This document shows positions 6,889 to 12,804 of a DNA stretch of 12,972 bases, in pieces. A model generated the notes under the pieces. It was not told where the DNA came from. It made no database searches and saw only the letters and a program-made list of their open reading frames with translations. The number at the start of each line of letters is the position of its first letter. The first letter of the stretch is position 1. A program made the position numbers and the translations under genes. The stretch is from CAYNYF01 sp964401385 (GTDB taxonomy: Bacteria; Planctomycetota; Phycisphaerae; SM23-33), in NCBI GenBank assembly GCA_964401385.1, contig CAYNYF010000099.1:1-12972 (forward strand), written 5' to 3'.

Positions 6889-7842
6889 TCACACGCGCTT
6901 CGGGGCGGACAGCAGCCGGCGCAGGATCTCACCGCGCCAGGAGGGCTCCTCCGGACGGGCGCAGGCCCACTGGTGCGGCCCTCCGCCGTCGGGGGAAAAC
7001 CGCAGGCAGCCGGCCTCGGCGTCGGCCTCGATCCGCCCCCGGCGAAGCTCGATCCTGTCGGCGGCCAGCAGCGACGCCGGCACCATGACGTCGCAGGTGG
7101 AGGCGGAGGTGACGTCCTGGATCGTCCGCACGGACGGGTCCTGCCCGCGCTTGTTCCGTTTCATCAGGACGATCAGGTCCAGCAGCAGCTCGGCCGAGGG
7201 CAGGCCGCTGGCGGCCAGGGCGTCGAACTCGGCCCGCTTCAGGCTGTTGCGTCTCCCGAGCGCGTTCCCACTAACGATCGTCCACGGCACGCCCGAGAGG
7301 GCGATGGCTGCTGCGGCGAGCACGTCATAGGCGACGTTCCAGTCCAGGCCGCGACTGCGGGCGGGCAGGGCCGCCCCGGCCCCCGAGACCACGCCGGCCA
7401 TCTGATCGGCTAGGCCCGGCTCGGCGCACAGGGCGGCCGCGACGTTCGTCATCGCCCCGAGGGTGATGACCGTCACCTCGCCGGGATGTCGCCGCACGCA
7501 ATCGGCGATGAACTGGTGGGCGTCCCTGGCATCATCGCCCACGGGCGGCCCCGCGACCACGGCCGCCCGCTGCGAGCACGGCTCGGGGACGGTGCCGGGG
7601 AACCATTCGAACCCCAGCGGGCGCTCGAAGCCCATCCGCACGGGAATGTCGTCCCGCCCCCAGGATCGCGTCAGCTTGCGGGCGATTTTGGCTCGCGTCT
7701 CCACGTCGCCGTAGACGACCGTCACGCCGAGGATGTCTAGCTCCGGGCAGCCCAGGGCGAAGGCCAGGGCGATGGCGTCGTCGATGTCGTCCCCGATGTC
7801 GGTGTCGATGATGACCTTCGTCTTTGTCCGCCGTGCGGCCAC
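6889..7842 (-). CDS. Inosine-uridine-type nucleoside hydrolase
   Basis: A 317-residue protein, the normal length for the IunH/RihA-type family, which splits the N-glycosidic bond of nucleosides to base plus ribose using bound calcium. The N-terminal metal motif is DTDIGDDIDDAIAL (Asp13, Asp15, Asp21, Asp22), a known variant of DTDPGxDDAxAI. LGAMTNVAAAL (128-138) is the LGPLTNxA motif, and DWNVAYD (167-173) corresponds to the usual N...D ribose/metal motif. The late metal Asp is Asp251, but the residue before it is Cys250 where group I enzymes have His. As I recall, a Cys there marks one of the recognised active-site groups. There is no signal peptide, so it is cytoplasmic. The GTG start is supported by AGGAG (CTCCT at 7848-7852 on the plus strand) five bases ahead. 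The gene stands alone, converging on the glycosidase and diverging from the DUF5107 gene. It may serve nucleoside salvage, or act on another N-riboside. Confidence 0.93.
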   Translation of the reverse strand: MAARRTKTKVIIDTDIGDDIDDAIALAFALGCPELDILGVTVVYGDVETRAKIARKLTRSWGRDDIPVRMGFERPLGFEWFPGTVPEPCSQRAAVVAGPPVGDDARDAHQFIADCVRRHPGEVTVITLGAMTNVAAALCAEPGLADQMAGVVSGAGAALPARSRGLDWNVAYDVLAAAAIALSGVPWTIVSGNALGRRNSLKRAEFDALAASGLPSAELLLDLIVLMKRNKRGQDPSVRTIQDVTSASTCDVMVPASLLAADRIELRRGRIEADAEAGCLRFSPDGGGPHQWACARPEEPSWRGEILRRLLSAPKRV

Positions 7843-7910
7843 GCTGTCTCCTCATTCTGTGGCCCGCGTGCATCCAATGGCTTCGGGCATGCAGTTGGGC
7901 GCGACGGGGC

Positions 7911-7916
7911 ATTATA
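7911..7916 (-). promoter_or_regulatory. Candidate -10 element for the nucleoside hydrolase gene
   Basis: On the minus strand this reads TATAAT, a perfect -10, about 70 bases ahead of the GTG start. The position of a -35 would fall inside the 20-bp palindrome at 7921-7940, and no TTGACA-like hexamer is present there. It is either a -35-independent promoter or a chance match. Confidence 0.35.
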
Positions 7917-7918
7917 GT

Positions 7919-7990
7919 GGTGGCCCGCCGCGGCGGGCCAGCCTACGCCTTGTCGACCAGGATGCCCCAAAAAACCTGCGGCGAGATTGG
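7919..7990 (+). repeat. 72-bp direct repeat, copy 1, with perfect 20-bp palindrome
   Basis: It opens with a perfect palindrome at 7921-7940 (TGGCCCGCCGCGGCGGGCCA), then GCCTACGCCTTGTCGACCAG and a conserved tail ending GCGAGATTGG. The copy at 8170-8241 differs at two of 72 bases. The palindrome plus GCCTAC follows the same plan as the repeats at 3-146. Confidence 0.9.
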
Positions 7991-7997
7991 CCACTTG

Positions 7998-8066
7998 GTA
8001 GGGCGGGGCTACGGCCCCGCGGAAGCCCGCCATCTTTCCTGCGGCGGGCCGGTAGGCCCGCCCTAC
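7998..8066. repeat. Compound inverted repeat with two inner hairpins
   Basis: The outer arms are GTAGGGCGGG (7998-8007) and CCCGCCCTAC (8057-8066), exact reverse complements. Inside are GCGGGGC/GCCCCGC (8003-8009 with 8014-8020) and GGCGGGCC/GGCCCGCC (8043-8050 with 8055-8062, GGTA loop). This is the clover-like layout expected of paired REP sequences (a BIME-like unit). Confidence 0.75.
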
Positions 8067-8120
8067 GTTGGCTGCATGCCTACGCGGCTTTGCTGTCGTT
8101 CGCGTTGCCCGGCCTTCGCA

Positions 8121-8140
8121 GCCGAAGCGTCTGCTTCGGC
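8121..8140. repeat. Small perfect hairpin
   Basis: GCCGAAGC (8121-8128) pairs with GCTTCGGC (8133-8140) around a four-base loop. It lies between the compound inverted repeat and the second 72-bp copy. There is no T-run after it, so it is probably another palindromic repeat rather than a terminator. Confidence 0.65.
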
Positions 8141-8169
8141 GGAGTAGGCTTCGCGGCTTGAGAGGAAAA

Positions 8170-8241
8170 GGTGGCCCGCCGCGGCGGGCCAGCCTACGCC
8201 TTGTCGACCAGGATGCCCCAAGAAACCTGTGGCGAGATTGG
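8170..8241 (+). repeat. 72-bp direct repeat, copy 2, with perfect 20-bp palindrome
   Basis: Copy of 7919-7990 at an offset of 251 bases, with two substitutions in the AAACCTG portion. It is preceded by GAGGAAAAG, giving it the GAAAAGGTGG head of the wider family, which copy 1 lacks. It ends eleven bases before the candidate promoter of the DUF5107 gene. Confidence 0.9.
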
Positions 8242-8252
8242 TCAGTTAACAC

Positions 8253-8281
8253 GAGACACGGGCCGGGGCAGTCGGTATATT
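8253..8281 (+). promoter_or_regulatory. Candidate promoter for the DUF5107 gene
   Basis: GAGACA (8253-8258, four of six to TTGACA) and TATATT (8276-8281, five of six to TATAAT) are separated by 17 bases, 86 bases ahead of ATG 8368. The position just after the last repeat is sensible, but this is a consensus match only. Confidence 0.35.
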
Positions 8282-8367
8282 CCCGCGGAAATACGGCGGC
8301 CTCGGCGCGCCGAGCGCCGCCGACGCCGCGTTGAAGTCGTGCGTATTATGCTGGAGGAGCGTTGCTG

Positions 8368-10386
8368 ATGTCTGAGTTGCGGATAGAAGAGTTCGTGATG
8401 CCGGCGGCGAGGCTGGGCCCGCCGAGCCCTCTGGTGCCCTTCGTAATCAATACGGCCAATCTGGTCACCAAGGACATGATTGCTTCCGACATTCCCGAAG
8501 AGGACACCCGATACATCGGCTACGGCTACGTCGACGGCTGCCTGCCGTACCAGGTGCAGGACGACTATGATCGCCGCCGCCGGCCGCGGGCGTTCCACGT
8601 CGCGGTGCTCGAAAACGAGACGCTGAAGGCGACCTTCCTGCTGGAGCTGGGCGGGCGGCTGTGGTCGCTGGTGCACAAGCCCGACGGGCGCGAGCTGCTG
8701 TTCGTCAACCCGGTCTTCCAGCCGGGCAACCTGGGCATCCGCGACGCCTGGTTCAGCGGCGGGGTGGAGTGGAACTTCTGCTGGATCGGCCACACGCCCA
8801 TGACCTGCTCGCCCCTGTTCGCCGGCCGGGCGGCCCTGGACGACGGCACGCCGGTGCTGCGGCTGTGGGAGTGGGAGCGGGTCCGCCGGATGCCCTACCA
8901 GATCGACGCGTACCTGCCCGACGGCTCGCCGGCGCTGTTCGTGCGCGTGCGGCTGGTCAATGCCGACGACCGCACGGTGCCGGTGTACTGGTGGTCCAAC
9001 ATCGCCGTCACCGAGACGCCGGACACGCGCGTCCTGGCGGCGGTGGACTCGACCTACAACTTCGGCTACGACGGCAAGATGTCGATCAAGCCCTTTCCCT
9101 TTCGCGGCGACAGCGATCGCAGCTACCCCACCAACAGCCCCCGCGCCGGCGACTACTTCTTCCGGATTCCGTCGGGGCAGTATCCCTGGGTGGCGTCGGT
9201 GGAGGCCGACGGCCGGGGCATGTTCCACTCCTCCAGCAGCCGCATGCTCGGGCGGAAGGTCTGGGTCTTCGGCATGAGCCCCGGCGGGCGGCAGTGGCAG
9301 AACTTTCTCAACACGCCCGGGCACGCCTACATCGAGATCCAGGGCGGGCTGACGCGCATCCAGTCCGAGTGCGTGCCCATGCCGCCGCACGCCGAATGGG
9401 ACTGGCTGGAGGCGTACGGCTCGGTGCACGCCGACCCGAAAGTGACGCGCGGGTCCGACTGGCCGGCGGCGTGGCGGGCCGTCCAGGACGACATCCGGGA
9501 GACGGTCTCCTTCGAACGGATCGAGCAGGAGCTGGCCCGCACCAAAGCCATGGCCGAGCGCCCGCCGCTGGAGATTCTCAACCACGGCGCCGGCTGGGGG
9601 GCGCTGGAGCGGCATCGGCGGCGGAAAGCCGGCGAGCCGGATTCCGCGCCGGCTTCACTGGTATTCGACGATGAAAGCCTGACCGACGAGCAGGCGCCCT
9701 GGCTGGAGCTGCTGCGAACCGGCCGGTTCCCGGAAACGCCGACCGAGCCCCCGCCGGCGGGCTACATGACGCAGGCCGAGTGGCGGCAGATGCTGGAGGA
9801 GTCCGTCAACGCCGGCCGCAGCGACCACTGGCTGGCGTGGCTGCACCTGGGAATCGCCTACTTGGCGGAGAAGCGCTTCGACGAGGCGCGGGCCGCCTGG
9901 GAGAAGTCGCTGGCGCGTCGGCCCTCGGCCTTGGCGTATCGGCACCTGGCCGCGCTGGCCGCCGTGCTGGAGGACCACCAGGAGGCGTCCCGCCGCTACC
10001 TCCAGGCGGTGGAGCTGGCCCCAGACAGCGCCCGCCTGGCGGCCGAGTGCGCCAGGTCGCTGATCGCCGCCGACCAGCCGCGCAAATGGCTGGAGGTGGT
10101 CGAAACGCTGGACCCGTCCGTTCGGAACGTCGGCCGCATCCGCCTGCTGGAGGCCCAGGCGGCCCTGGCCGTGGACGATCTCGACCGCGCCGGCTCCGTC
10201 CTTGAGAATGACATGGTCATCACGGACGTCCGCGAGGGCGAGGCCGGCCCGGCCCACCTGTGGTATGCGTATCAGGCCAAGCGGCTGGCCGCGGCCGAGG
10301 GCGTGCCCGTGGACGAAGAGATCGAGAAGCGCGCCCGGCGCGAGTTCCCCCCGCCGGCGTATCTGGACTACCGCCTGGGCGGATGA
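8368..10386 (+). CDS. DUF5107 protein with C-terminal TPR-like region
   Basis: The product has 672 residues. Residues about 30-370 match the DUF5107 family, which has a galactose-mutarotase-like beta-sandwich fold. Marker stretches are LELGGRLWSLVHKPDGRELL (from about 92), FSGGVEWNFCW with Glu134, VYWWSNIAVTETPDTRV, and GGLTRIQSECVPMPPHAEW. Residues about 486-620 look like helical TPR repeats (WLHLGIAYLAEKRFDEARAAWEKSL pattern, shown in pieces: LHLGIAYLAEKRFDEA then RRYLQAVELAPDSARLA). There is no signal peptide or membrane segment, so it is cytoplasmic. The biochemical role of DUF5107 is not known to me. The fold and its company here suggest it binds or processes a carbohydrate, with TPRs for protein contacts. 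ATG 8368 has GGAGGAG eight bases ahead; a TTG at 8362 is too close. It is transcribed alone, divergent from the nucleoside hydrolase. Confidence 0.92.
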   Translation: MSELRIEEFVMPAARLGPPSPLVPFVINTANLVTKDMIASDIPEEDTRYIGYGYVDGCLPYQVQDDYDRRRRPRAFHVAVLENETLKATFLLELGGRLWSLVHKPDGRELLFVNPVFQPGNLGIRDAWFSGGVEWNFCWIGHTPMTCSPLFAGRAALDDGTPVLRLWEWERVRRMPYQIDAYLPDGSPALFVRVRLVNADDRTVPVYWWSNIAVTETPDTRVLAAVDSTYNFGYDGKMSIKPFPFRGDSDRSYPTNSPRAGDYFFRIPSGQYPWVASVEADGRGMFHSSSSRMLGRKVWVFGMSPGGRQWQNFLNTPGHAYIEIQGGLTRIQSECVPMPPHAEWDWLEAYGSVHADPKVTRGSDWPAAWRAVQDDIRETVSFERIEQELARTKAMAERPPLEILNHGAGWGALERHRRRKAGEPDSAPASLVFDDESLTDEQAPWLELLRTGRFPETPTEPPPAGYMTQAEWRQMLEESVNAGRSDHWLAWLHLGIAYLAEKRFDEARAAWEKSLARRPSALAYRHLAALAAVLEDHQEASRRYLQAVELAPDSARLAAECARSLIAADQPRKWLEVVETLDPSVRNVGRIRLLEAQAALAVDDLDRAGSVLENDMVITDVREGEAGPAHLWYAYQAKRLAAAEGVPVDEEIEKRARREFPPPAYLDYRLGG

Positions 10387-10528
10387 CGGCCGCGCTCACG
10401 CCGGAGACGCCCCGCCCTGCGCCGCCGCGAGCATGCCCTGGGGCAAATGGACAATTCCGACGGCGGCTACAAGGAGATTCAAGTTCGACAGCACAAGTTG
10501 CTACGCCGGTAGGCATCTGTCGCCATGA

Positions 10529-10585
10529 CCCCAGCGTTGAGCTCAGGGGCGCCCGTCAGCGTGTCCCCTGCAGCGACTGATTAGC
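10529..10585 (-). other. attC-like integron recombination site (degenerate cores)
   Basis: Read on the minus strand, a 57-base imperfect inverted repeat overlaps the 3' end of the 157-residue gene. It opens GCTAATCAGTCGCTGCAG and closes CTGAGCTCAACGCTGGGG. By eye this lines up with the ends of aadA-type attC sites (CTAAC...TCGTTCAAGCC and TTAACTCAAGCGTTAG). CAGGGG pairs with CCCCTG, and GCT with AGC, leaving C10571 unpaired; extrahelical bases are typical of attC. The outer core boxes are weak: GCTGGGG against GTTRRRY, and GCTAATC against RYYYAAC. So it may be decayed or poorly active. Confidence 0.5.
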
Positions 10586-11048
10586 GACTTTCCCTTTTTC
10601 ATATTCAGCCTTCAGCAACGGCCCTAATATCTTATTGATACCGGGACACCGGAAGGCATCGTCGAAGGCTTCCTCGAAGTGACAACGATCAGTCACATTC
10701 ACGAGGAGCTCAGCCACTGGAACCGTTGACTGAGCATCTGTATAGAACCGGAGCTTTCGAAATCCAGATGCCGCCCAAGTTTTGTAGGGACGTGACTGAT
10801 AGATCGTGTCCCATATCTCTTGAATTAGGAACTCTGCTGTGATTGTCACTTGAATGTCACCGCCATAACCGCCCTCGCTGCCAATAAGGATAATTCTTCG
10901 GGTGCTGGCATCCGACACCCCCCGCTTCGCCAACTTCTTCACGAGCGCCGGACGAAGATCGAGGCGAGTCGATGTCAATTGGCACCCTGCCGGCATTGGA
11001 AGGCATGCAACAAAGATGAGTTTCTTCATGTCTTCTTCCTCCCGCTAA
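10535..11048 (-). mobile_element. Solitary integron gene-cassette-like unit
   Basis: About 514 bases between a GTT-type core on the minus strand (GTTAGCG, 11049 down to 11043) and the core at the end of the attC-like site. It contains one gene with its ribosome site directly behind the leading core and the attC-like site at its tail, which is the standard cassette plan and size. By eye the interior is close to half G+C, against roughly two thirds or more in the neighbours. No integrase gene or second attC is in the window. Both cores depart from GTTRRRY, so the boundaries are inferred. Confidence 0.45.
10556..11029 (-). CDS. Small putative lipoprotein in a cassette-like unit
   Basis: A 157-residue protein of unknown function. 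The N-terminus MKKLIFVACLPMPAGC is a lipoprotein-type signal: two Lys, a short hydrophobic run, and PAG before Cys16. The -3 residue is Pro rather than Leu, so the lipobox is imperfect. The mature part contains EIWDTIYQSRPYKTWAASG, then VAELLVNVTD and FRCPGINKILG, with no domain I can name. The last residues, NQSLQGTR, come from translation into the attC-like site; I recall similar tails on small environmental proteins. The start at ATG (plus strand 11027-11029) is supported by GGAGG (CCTCC at 11038-11042) eight bases ahead. Codon use and base composition differ clearly from the flanking genes. Its orientation opposes both neighbours, so it has no operon partner. It is probably horizontally acquired. 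Confidence 0.72.
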   Translation of the reverse strand: MKKLIFVACLPMPAGCQLTSTRLDLRPALVKKLAKRGVSDASTRRIILIGSEGGYGGDIQVTITAEFLIQEIWDTIYQSRPYKTWAASGFRKLRFYTDAQSTVPVAELLVNVTDRCHFEEAFDDAFRCPGINKILGPLLKAEYEKGKVANQSLQGTR

Positions 11049-11049
11049 C

Positions 11050-11207
11050 AATGTTTAGACAGATTCGCCTGGGCGGCATGGTATGGCCGCCGGCGGAGGC
11101 AGACAATTCCAATATACTTGAGGATTTCCGCTGGCGGACTCCGCGGCCGGCCGTAACCTACCGGCGTCGGAAAGGCCCGTCGCGGGCGGCGGCGAAGGAG
11201 GCGGAGC
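11050..11207 (+). promoter_or_regulatory. Leader region ahead of the GH4 remnant
   Basis: 158 bases without a gene. A -10-like TATACT lies at 11113-11118, but no matching -35 is present 16-18 bases upstream. GGCGGC...GCCGCC near 11072-11090 could form a small hairpin. Any promoter here would also serve the MFS gene. Confidence 0.25.
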
Positions 11208-11429
11208 ATGCGAGAGAAGGTGGTTCTGATCGGGGCGGGCAGCGCCATGTTCACGCGCGGGCTCATCGCCGACCTGATCGGACGCGGCTGGGAGTGCGAC
11301 CTGGCGCTGGTGGACACCGGCCCCGAGGCCCTGGCGGTGGGTTCGATCGAGGCGGCCGCTCCCCTGGCCGACGAATTGCTGGCGGCCCAGGCCGAATACC
11401 TGGCGCGGTTCCACCGGCGAAGCCCATGA
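11208..11429 (+). pseudogene. GH4 glycosidase remnant with in-frame internal deletion
   Basis: A 73-residue frame. Residues 1-44 are a typical start of a GH4 alpha-glucosidase/alpha-galactosidase: VVLIGAGSAMFTRGLIADLI, the NAD-binding GxGSxxFT motif, then CDLALVDTGPEALAV. Residues about 46-69, SIEAAAPLADELLAAQAEYL and ARF, resemble the far C-terminus of the same family (pattern LxDELLxAQAEYLPxF). GH4 enzymes are usually 430-480 residues, so some 360-400 codons are missing at a junction near 11340. The catalytic middle, with the Cys/His manganese ligands, is absent and no activity is expected. The ribosome site AGGAGG (11196-11201) survives six bases ahead of ATG 11208, so the peptide may still be made. 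It ends 19 bases before the MFS gene and likely led the same operon. A native mini-Rossmann protein is the less likely alternative. Confidence 0.7.
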
Positions 11430-11448
11430 GTGATCCGGAGGCGGCAAG

Positions 11449-12804
11449 GTGAGTCAGGGGCAGCGGGAATCGGCGGCTTCCGGCGGGCCGGTATCGCGGC
11501 CCACGGCCGACGGGCCAATCGTCGTGCCGGGCGCGATCCGGCCGGTGCGAGCGGGCAGGCCCAGCCGGCGGCGGCTGCTGTTCGCCGGCGTCACCATGCT
11601 GCTGTGGACGATTCCCCAGGTCCGGGGCATCCTCTCAGTCTTCCGCGATACGCTGCAATCGCACTTCGCCATCTCCATCGACGAGTTCGGGCTGATGATC
11701 AGCATCGGCGCCATCCCCGGCATGTTGGGGGCGGTGCTCGGGGGCAGGCTGGTCGACCGCCGCGGCCCGCGGGTGGTGCTGCGCGTGTGTCTTTTCGGGG
11801 CCGGGGTGGGCATGGCGATGGCGGCCCTGGCCGGCGAATGGATCTACCTGCTGATCGCCCTGGGCGTCACGGCCGGGTTCAGCTCGCCAATGTGGATCGC
11901 CGCCCAGTCCTACCTGGTGCGGCTCTTTCCGCGGCGCCGCCGGCGGGTGCTGTCGCTGAGCCTGGTCGCCATGAGCATCACCGGCGTGGCCGTGCCGCTG
12001 CTGGCCGAGGGCCTGCTGCACCTGCGGCGGACGCACCCGTCGGTGAGCTTCAGCCACATCCTGCACATTCCCTTTGCCGCCGCGGCCGCGGTGTTGCTGC
12101 TGGCGGTGCCGCTGTACCGTCGCAAGAAGGCGCTGGGCGCGGCCGCGGGCGCGCCCTCGCCCGCCGGCCCGGCACCCGTCCGCCGGCCCCTGGACAAGAG
12201 CGCGCTGCTGCTGGTGGCAATGATGGTGGTCCACGCCACGTGCGACTCCTCGGCCATGATGTGGATGCCGCGCGTGCTGGGAAGCAGCAGCTACGCCGAG
12301 CGCCCCTTGCTTCCGGGGGTGGTGACGGCGGGCTTCTCGCTGGCGTACGTGCTGGCCCGCGGGCTGCTGAGCGTCCTGCCGGAGCAGTGGGGCAGGCGGG
12401 CGATGCTGATCGCCCCCGGCGTGGTCGGCAGCGCCGTCCTGCTGGCGGGCATCCTTTCGCGGAGCCAGGCGGTCACGGCGGTCTGCTACGTGGTGGGGGG
12501 GTTCTGCTGGTCGTTTGAGTTTCCCGCGATCCTGTCCACCCTGGCCGGCAGCGACGGCCGGCGCTTCGGCTCGACCTTGGGGCTGCTGTGGGTGGGGTCG
12601 GGGCTGGGGACGTTCGCCCTGGCCAACACCATGGGCCTGCTGGCCAGGTCCCTGGGCGATGCGTCGCTGTGGATGATCCTGATCCTGCCGGCGGCGGGAT
12701 TTCCGCTGGTGAGCCTGGGCGGGGCGATATGGGTTTGGCGCTTCGGCCGCGGCGGGGCGGGGCCGGAGGCGCCGGGGGCGAGCGCAAAGGAGCAGTCCGA
12801 ATGA
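11449..12804 (+). CDS. MFS transporter, likely a carbohydrate or small-solute permease
   Basis: A 451-residue inner-membrane protein with about twelve hydrophobic segments, the usual MFS length. Residues 1-38 form a polar N-terminal tail. The first segment starts near 42 (LLFAGVTMLLWTIPQV). The MFS motif A in the loop between helices 2 and 3 is GGRLVDRRGPR (98-108). A basic loop RRRRR lies near 162-166. A long polar central loop (about 223-250) separates the two six-helix halves. Helices then run from SALLLVAMMVVHATC (251) to LVSLGGAIWVW (420-430). The GTG start at 11449 is supported by GGAGG (11437-11441) seven bases ahead. An eight-codon frame from ATG 11426 overlaps this site. Its place behind a GH4 remnant suggests sugar uptake, but the substrate cannot be read from the sequence. 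Its stop overlaps the next start (ATGA), indicating translational coupling. Confidence 0.93.
   Translation: MSQGQRESAASGGPVSRPTADGPIVVPGAIRPVRAGRPSRRRLLFAGVTMLLWTIPQVRGILSVFRDTLQSHFAISIDEFGLMISIGAIPGMLGAVLGGRLVDRRGPRVVLRVCLFGAGVGMAMAALAGEWIYLLIALGVTAGFSSPMWIAAQSYLVRLFPRRRRRVLSLSLVAMSITGVAVPLLAEGLLHLRRTHPSVSFSHILHIPFAAAAAVLLLAVPLYRRKKALGAAAGAPSPAGPAPVRRPLDKSALLLVAMMVVHATCDSSAMMWMPRVLGSSSYAERPLLPGVVTAGFSLAYVLARGLLSVLPEQWGRRAMLIAPGVVGSAVLLAGILSRSQAVTAVCYVVGGFCWSFEFPAILSTLAGSDGRRFGSTLGLLWVGSGLGTFALANTMGLLARSLGDASLWMILILPAAGFPLVSLGGAIWVWRFGRGGAGPEAPGASAKEQSE

Larger units (their letters stand above)
7843..8367. other. 525-bp divergent intergenic region rich in palindromes
   Basis: No credible gene is seen between the two divergent starts. 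The region holds a 72-bp direct repeat pair, a compound inverted repeat, a separate 8-bp-stem hairpin, and candidate promoters pointing outward on both strands. The small open frames here run through palindromes and have no ribosome sites. Confidence 0.8.

Noticed and set aside
4922..6892. 656-codon open frame on the minus strand
   Set aside because: Antisense shadow of the GH101/GH129-like gene, with no motifs and no ribosome site.
6889..6910. Terminator between the convergent genes
   Set aside because: Only a 5-bp GCGCG/CGCGC stem overlapping the nucleoside hydrolase stop on the minus strand; too weak.
7733..8161. Small frames crossing the palindromic intergenic region
   Set aside because: They translate the repeats, lack ribosome sites, and partly overlap the nucleoside hydrolase antisense.
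8242..9615. 457-codon open frame on the minus strand
   Set aside because: Antisense shadow of the DUF5107 gene that also runs into intergenic sequence.
10387..10528. Gene or gene remnant after the DUF5107 gene
   Set aside because: The open frames have no ribosome site or recognisable sequence. ACAATTCC occurs both here and near 11103, but eight bases is too short to argue for a target-site duplication.
11430..12518. 362-codon frame on the plus strand
   Set aside because: Overlaps the MFS gene in another frame. Gly/Arg/Ala-rich with no membrane helices.
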